A DNA stretch of 7,547 nucleotides from Candidatus Margulisiibacteriota bacterium (GTDB lineage Bacteria > Margulisbacteria > Marinamargulisbacteria > DT-59), in NCBI GenBank assembly GCA_013215865.1, contig JABSQL010000181.1:1-7547 (forward strand), read 5' to 3'. Both the position numbers and the translations under genes were made by a program. The notes beneath the pieces were generated by a model. It saw only the letters and a list, made by a program, of their open reading frames with translations, was not told where the DNA came from and did no database searches. Numbering within the stretch: the first letter of the stretch is position 1; every line of letters begins with the position of its first letter. Positions 5,674 through 7,547 of this stretch are shown piece after piece.

Positions 5674-5790
5674 TTGAGTAAAAAACTGAGGCTAATGGAA
5701 TCACAATTTTTAATGTACACATCTCCAAAAGGTGAGGTGAAGATCGATGTCTTTTTTCAAAATGAAACAATATGGTTGTCTCAAAAGAAA
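5674..5790 (+). pseudogene. 5' stub of a RhuM-family gene, cut by an IS1 remnant
   Basis: From TTG 5674 (or ATG 5695, the likelier start by homology: MESQFLMYTS) the frame reads KGEVKIDVFFQNETIWLSQK and then enters the IS1 terminal repeat at 5791, ending at a TAG shortly after. The 39 codons match the N-terminus of the complete rhuM-like gene at 6031-6990 (IESQFIMYTSLKGEVKVEV... ETIWLSQKK). The two differ at many positions, so they are old paralogues or long-separated copies rather than a fresh duplication. The rest of this copy is missing. Confidence 0.85.
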
Positions 5791-6024
5791 GGGATTGCTA
5801 CAACACAATAGATATCAATTTATTAAATAAGTCTTTGTAAAATAATAGAAACAAAGAAAGCTCGACCATCATGGGGCATTTTGAATAGCATCGAATTTGT
5901 CTTCTAAATTGGCACTTAAACTTTCGATGTTTGTAGTGTGCTTTTTACCACGACTGCCAACTGAAAACCCAAGGACTTCTTGCGAATACCTGTCGATTGC
6001 GATCCAGACCCAGAGTTTTCTTCC
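5791..6024 (-). mobile_element. IS1-family transposase remnant with one terminal repeat (copy 4)
   Basis: Starts at GGGATTGCTACAACA (one mismatch to the other ends). The minus strand reads KLWVWIAIDRYSQEVLGFSV, then GSR joined by a deletion to GKKHTTNIESLSANL. A further loss of about 22 bp shifts the frame before the conserved CPMMVELSLFLLF-type C-terminus. The catalytic region is mostly gone and only one end remains; IS homology ends between 6019 and 6024, a few bases before the next rhuM-like gene. It is more decayed than copies 1 and 3. Confidence 0.85.
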
Positions 6025-6030
6025 ATACTA

Positions 6031-6990
6031 TTGACTAAAGAACTGAAGCCCATTGAATCACAATTTATAATGTATACCTCTCTGAAAGGTGAGGTGAAAG
6101 TTGAGGTGAAAGTTGAGGTTGTTTTTCAAGATGAGACGATTTGGTTATCTCAAAAAAAAATGGCTGCGCTGTTTAATGTTGAGGTCAATACAATTAACTA
6201 CCATCTTAAGGAGATATTTAACTCAGAAGAACTTGAAGAATCGGCAACTATTCGAAAAATTCGAATAGTTCAGCAAGAGGGAAACAGAGAGGTTTCTCGT
6301 GAAGTAGATTTTTACATTTTGGATGCCATTATTGCAGTTGGATATCGGGTTAACTCCTATGAAGCAACACAGTTTCGTATATGGGCCACAAATACTTTAA
6401 AAGAATTTATGTTAAAAGGGTTTGTGTTGGATGATGATCGTCTCAAGAATGGTACTCATTTTGGAAAAGATTATTTTCGTGACTTACTTGAACGCGCACG
6501 CTCAATTCGTGCTAGTGAAAGGCGAATTTATCAACAAATTACCGATATTTTTTCAGAGTGTAGTATTGATTACAACAAGGATGCGGATGTAACGAAAACA
6601 TTTTATGCGATGGTTCAAAATAAGTTTCATTTCGCAATTACAGGCCAAACGGCAGCTGAAATTGTTCATGAGAATGCGGATGCCCAAAAGCCACATATGG
6701 GTCTTAAAACTTGGAAGCGTTCTCCGAATGGGCGTGTTATCAAATCAGATGTAACCGTTGCTAAAAATTATTTAGTTGAGAGCGATATTAAGAAGTTGGA
6801 GCGGTTACTTGAAAATGAGACTGTGCTTAAGATGGAAGACTTAGCCAAAAGTGTAGGTGAGTTTCTTGGCTTTAATCGGTACGATATTTTGCAGGATCGT
6901 GGAAAAGTGTCTCAGGATAAGTTTCTTGAGAGTGATTTTGATAAATTTGCAAAGTCTTTAATTGAAGGTTCAAGCTCTTACCCAAACTAA
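6031..6990 (+). CDS. RhuM-family protein (virulence_RhuM)
   Basis: 319 residues from TTG 6031 (306 from ATG 6070). Family signatures in order: ETIWLSQKKMAALFNVEVNT (N-terminal HTH-like part), YILDAIIAVGYRVNSYEATQ followed by FRIWATNTLKEF, GFVLDDDRLKNG, FRDLLERARSIRASERRIYQ, and FAITGQTAAEIVHENADAQK followed by PHMGL. RhuM is named from Salmonella SPI-3; homologues are common next to restriction or other defence genes, and the biochemical role is unsettled. The open frame extends upstream to TTG 5980, but those 17 codons are antisense IS1 sequence and should not be counted. No Shine-Dalgarno precedes any start: the position of the stub's ATG is ATT here, so expression is doubtful. The C-terminal part is shorter than I expect for the family, about 20 residues missing after KLERLL. 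Confidence 0.85.
   Translation: MTKELKPIESQFIMYTSLKGEVKVEVKVEVVFQDETIWLSQKKMAALFNVEVNTINYHLKEIFNSEELEESATIRKIRIVQQEGNREVSREVDFYILDAIIAVGYRVNSYEATQFRIWATNTLKEFMLKGFVLDDDRLKNGTHFGKDYFRDLLERARSIRASERRIYQQITDIFSECSIDYNKDADVTKTFYAMVQNKFHFAITGQTAAEIVHENADAQKPHMGLKTWKRSPNGRVIKSDVTVAKNYLVESDIKKLERLLENETVLKMEDLAKSVGEFLGFNRYDILQDRGKVSQDKFLESDFDKFAKSLIEGSSSYPN
6091..6120 (+). repeat. 12-bp in-frame tandem duplication in the rhuM-like gene
   Basis: GAGGTGAAAGTT occurs at 6091-6102 and 6103-6114, followed by GAGGTT. It encodes EVKVEVKVEV where the stub copy has only EVKIDV, adding four residues to the N-terminal beta-strand region without breaking the frame. Confidence 0.8.
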
Positions 6991-7039
6991 CCATAGTACT
7001 GATTTTTGTGCCTGAATTGAGTTGGATGAATGTCCATCA

Positions 7040-7080
7040 TGGCTGGGGTTTATAAGTAGTTATCGAACTTATTTAATGAC
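7040..7080 (+). repeat. dispersed intergenic repeat, copy C
   Basis: TGGCTGGGGT (7040-7049) is identical to 4955-4964; the remainder (TTATCGAACTTATTTAATG) aligns with gaps to the other copies. The 35 bp before it, GTGCCTGAATTGAGTTGGA, resemble the left flank of the copy at 4955. Confidence 0.45.
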
Positions 7081-7108
7081 GAATGAGGTTTTGTTGGTGG
7101 CGTAGTTA

Positions 7109-7285
7109 TTATTTGGAAATCTTTTTTTCGATATCTTCAATTACACTCTGTATACACTTCTCAATCTGATTCAAATTCAAAATCGGCAGTTTAAATTAAA
7201 GGGTGTAATTCATACTGCCTTCTAACAGAATCGTCAAGGTATTGTATAGGGTATCGTAAAGGTTAAATTCCAGAACTGTGGCTGG
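7109..7285 (-). pseudogene. possible decayed gene fragment
   Basis: One minus-strand frame runs from ATG 7283-7285 (MCPATVLEFNLYDTLYNTLT, then ILLEGSMNYTL) to TAA at 7196-7198, then continues in the same frame as FKLPILNLNQIEKCIQSVIE and DIEKKISK to a double TAA (7106-7111). The second half has a helical, protein-like composition. I recognise no family, and the first part overlaps the repeat at 7279, so chance is a real alternative. Confidence 0.2.
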
Positions 7286-7313
7286 ACACATCTGGACGAT
7301 GTTCGAACTGTTT
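7279..7313 (+). repeat. dispersed intergenic repeat, copy D
   Basis: TGGCTGGACACATCTGGACG followed by ATGTTCGAACTGTTT. This is the copy closest to a tRNA 3' end in reverse (TGGCTGG plus TTCGAAC), with 19 of 22 core positions shared with 1918-1939. It lies about 20 bp upstream of the DUF167 gene. Confidence 0.5.
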
Positions 7314-7335
7314 GTAGTTTGATATCCTAATAAGG

Positions 7336-7547
7336 ATGGAAAAAAAATTAACCTTCCGAACCCGCCATACAATCACTGTAAAAACAAATGCCAGGCAAAA
7401 CAAGCTTGATTTAACCAAAACGCCAATCCATGTATCGATTACAGCCGAGCCGATTGACGGCAAAGCCAACGACGCGATTATAAAGCTCTTTAAAAGGACC
7501 CTGAAAACAAAAATCAATATTATTAAAGGCACGACAAGCAAGACCAA
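7336..7547 (+). CDS. DUF167/YggU-family protein (3' truncated by window)
   Basis: 70 codons are visible from ATG 7336, running off the right edge. The family core is clear: HTITVKTNARQNKL, then IHVSITAEPIDGKANDAIIK (the near-invariant P.DGKAN.A, residues 39-47), then LFKRTLKT and NIIKGTTSKT (the G.TS..K motif near the C-terminus). Members are small alpha/beta proteins of about 100 residues with no established function. Stop TAG at 7315 lies in frame upstream and there is no other good start before the conserved core. The AAGG next to the ATG is too close to be a normal ribosome-binding site. A 94-residue open frame on the opposite strand is its shadow. Confidence 0.85.
   Translation, partial: MEKKLTFRTRHTITVKTNARQNKLDLTKTPIHVSITAEPIDGKANDAIIKLFKRTLKTKINIIKGTTSKT

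Larger units (their letters stand above)
6991..7335. other. 345-bp gene-free stretch with repeats and a decayed frame
   Basis: Between the rhuM-like and DUF167 genes. It holds two copies of the dispersed repeat (7040, 7279) and a minus-strand frame with one internal stop (7109-7285). I see no RNA gene, clear terminator or promoter. The DUF167 gene has no evident upstream Shine-Dalgarno beyond AAGG directly abutting its ATG. Confidence 0.5.

Noticed and set aside
5498..5770. 90-residue minus-strand frame
   Set aside because: It is antisense to the DUF3892 gene and the rhuM stub, both of which have recognisable sequence on the plus strand.
7263..7547. 94-residue minus-strand hydrophobic frame at the right edge
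   Set aside because: It is antisense to a clear DUF167/YggU gene on the plus strand, whose DGKAN and GTTSKT motifs fit the family; the hydrophobicity is the shadow of lysine/asparagine-rich codons.
1..7547. CRISPR array, riboswitch or integrase-bearing prophage
   Set aside because: No regularly spaced repeats, no conserved riboswitch-like leader that I can recognise, and no integrase, capsid or tail gene in any frame.

Overview
The window looks like AT-rich bacterial chromosome in which housekeeping genes alternate with accessory genes and decayed insertion sequences. A MerR-type regulator, a DMT-family permease, a CspA-type cold-shock protein, the assembly GTPase RbgA/YlqF and a DUF167/YggU protein are all ordinary chromosomal genes. 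AT-richness, many IS relics and short decayed gene pieces would suit a host-associated proteobacterium (perhaps a gammaproteobacterium of the Legionella/Coxiella type). That placement is a guess, because no rRNA or diagnostic marker is present.

Layout: (1) 1-1065 holds the end of a MerR-like gene, convergent with and touching a DMT permease; the two stop codons share one CTAG. (2) 1162-3070 holds csp and rbgA, both on the minus strand, bracketed by inverted IS1-family remnants whose outer 123 bp are near-identical. A second IS end abuts the left remnant and makes a perfect 13-bp palindrome. (3) 3177-4824 is a two-gene AbiE-like (type IV) toxin-antitoxin operon: a DUF6088/AbiEi-type winged-helix antitoxin overlapping an AbiEii-type nucleotidyltransferase toxin. 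(4) 5020-6990 is a second accessory block. It has a small membrane protein divergent from a DUF3892 protein, then a 5' stub of a rhuM-like gene cut by an IS1 remnant, then a nearly complete second rhuM-like gene. (5) 6991-7335 carries repeats and a possible decayed gene, and a DUF167 gene runs off the right edge.

How it fits together: the AbiE pair is a recognisable phage-defence/TA module. The membrane protein-DUF3892-RhuM block has an operator-like palindrome in its divergent promoter region and may be a second, less understood accessory module, now partly broken by IS activity. A short degenerate intergenic repeat (GGCTGGGG... GACGAT.TT.GAAC) recurs at 1905, 4955, 7040 and 7279, with a weaker possible copy at 4824. 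It resembles the reverse complement of a tRNA 3' end and sits at the edges of the accessory blocks. No intact IS, CRISPR array, rRNA or functional tRNA was seen.
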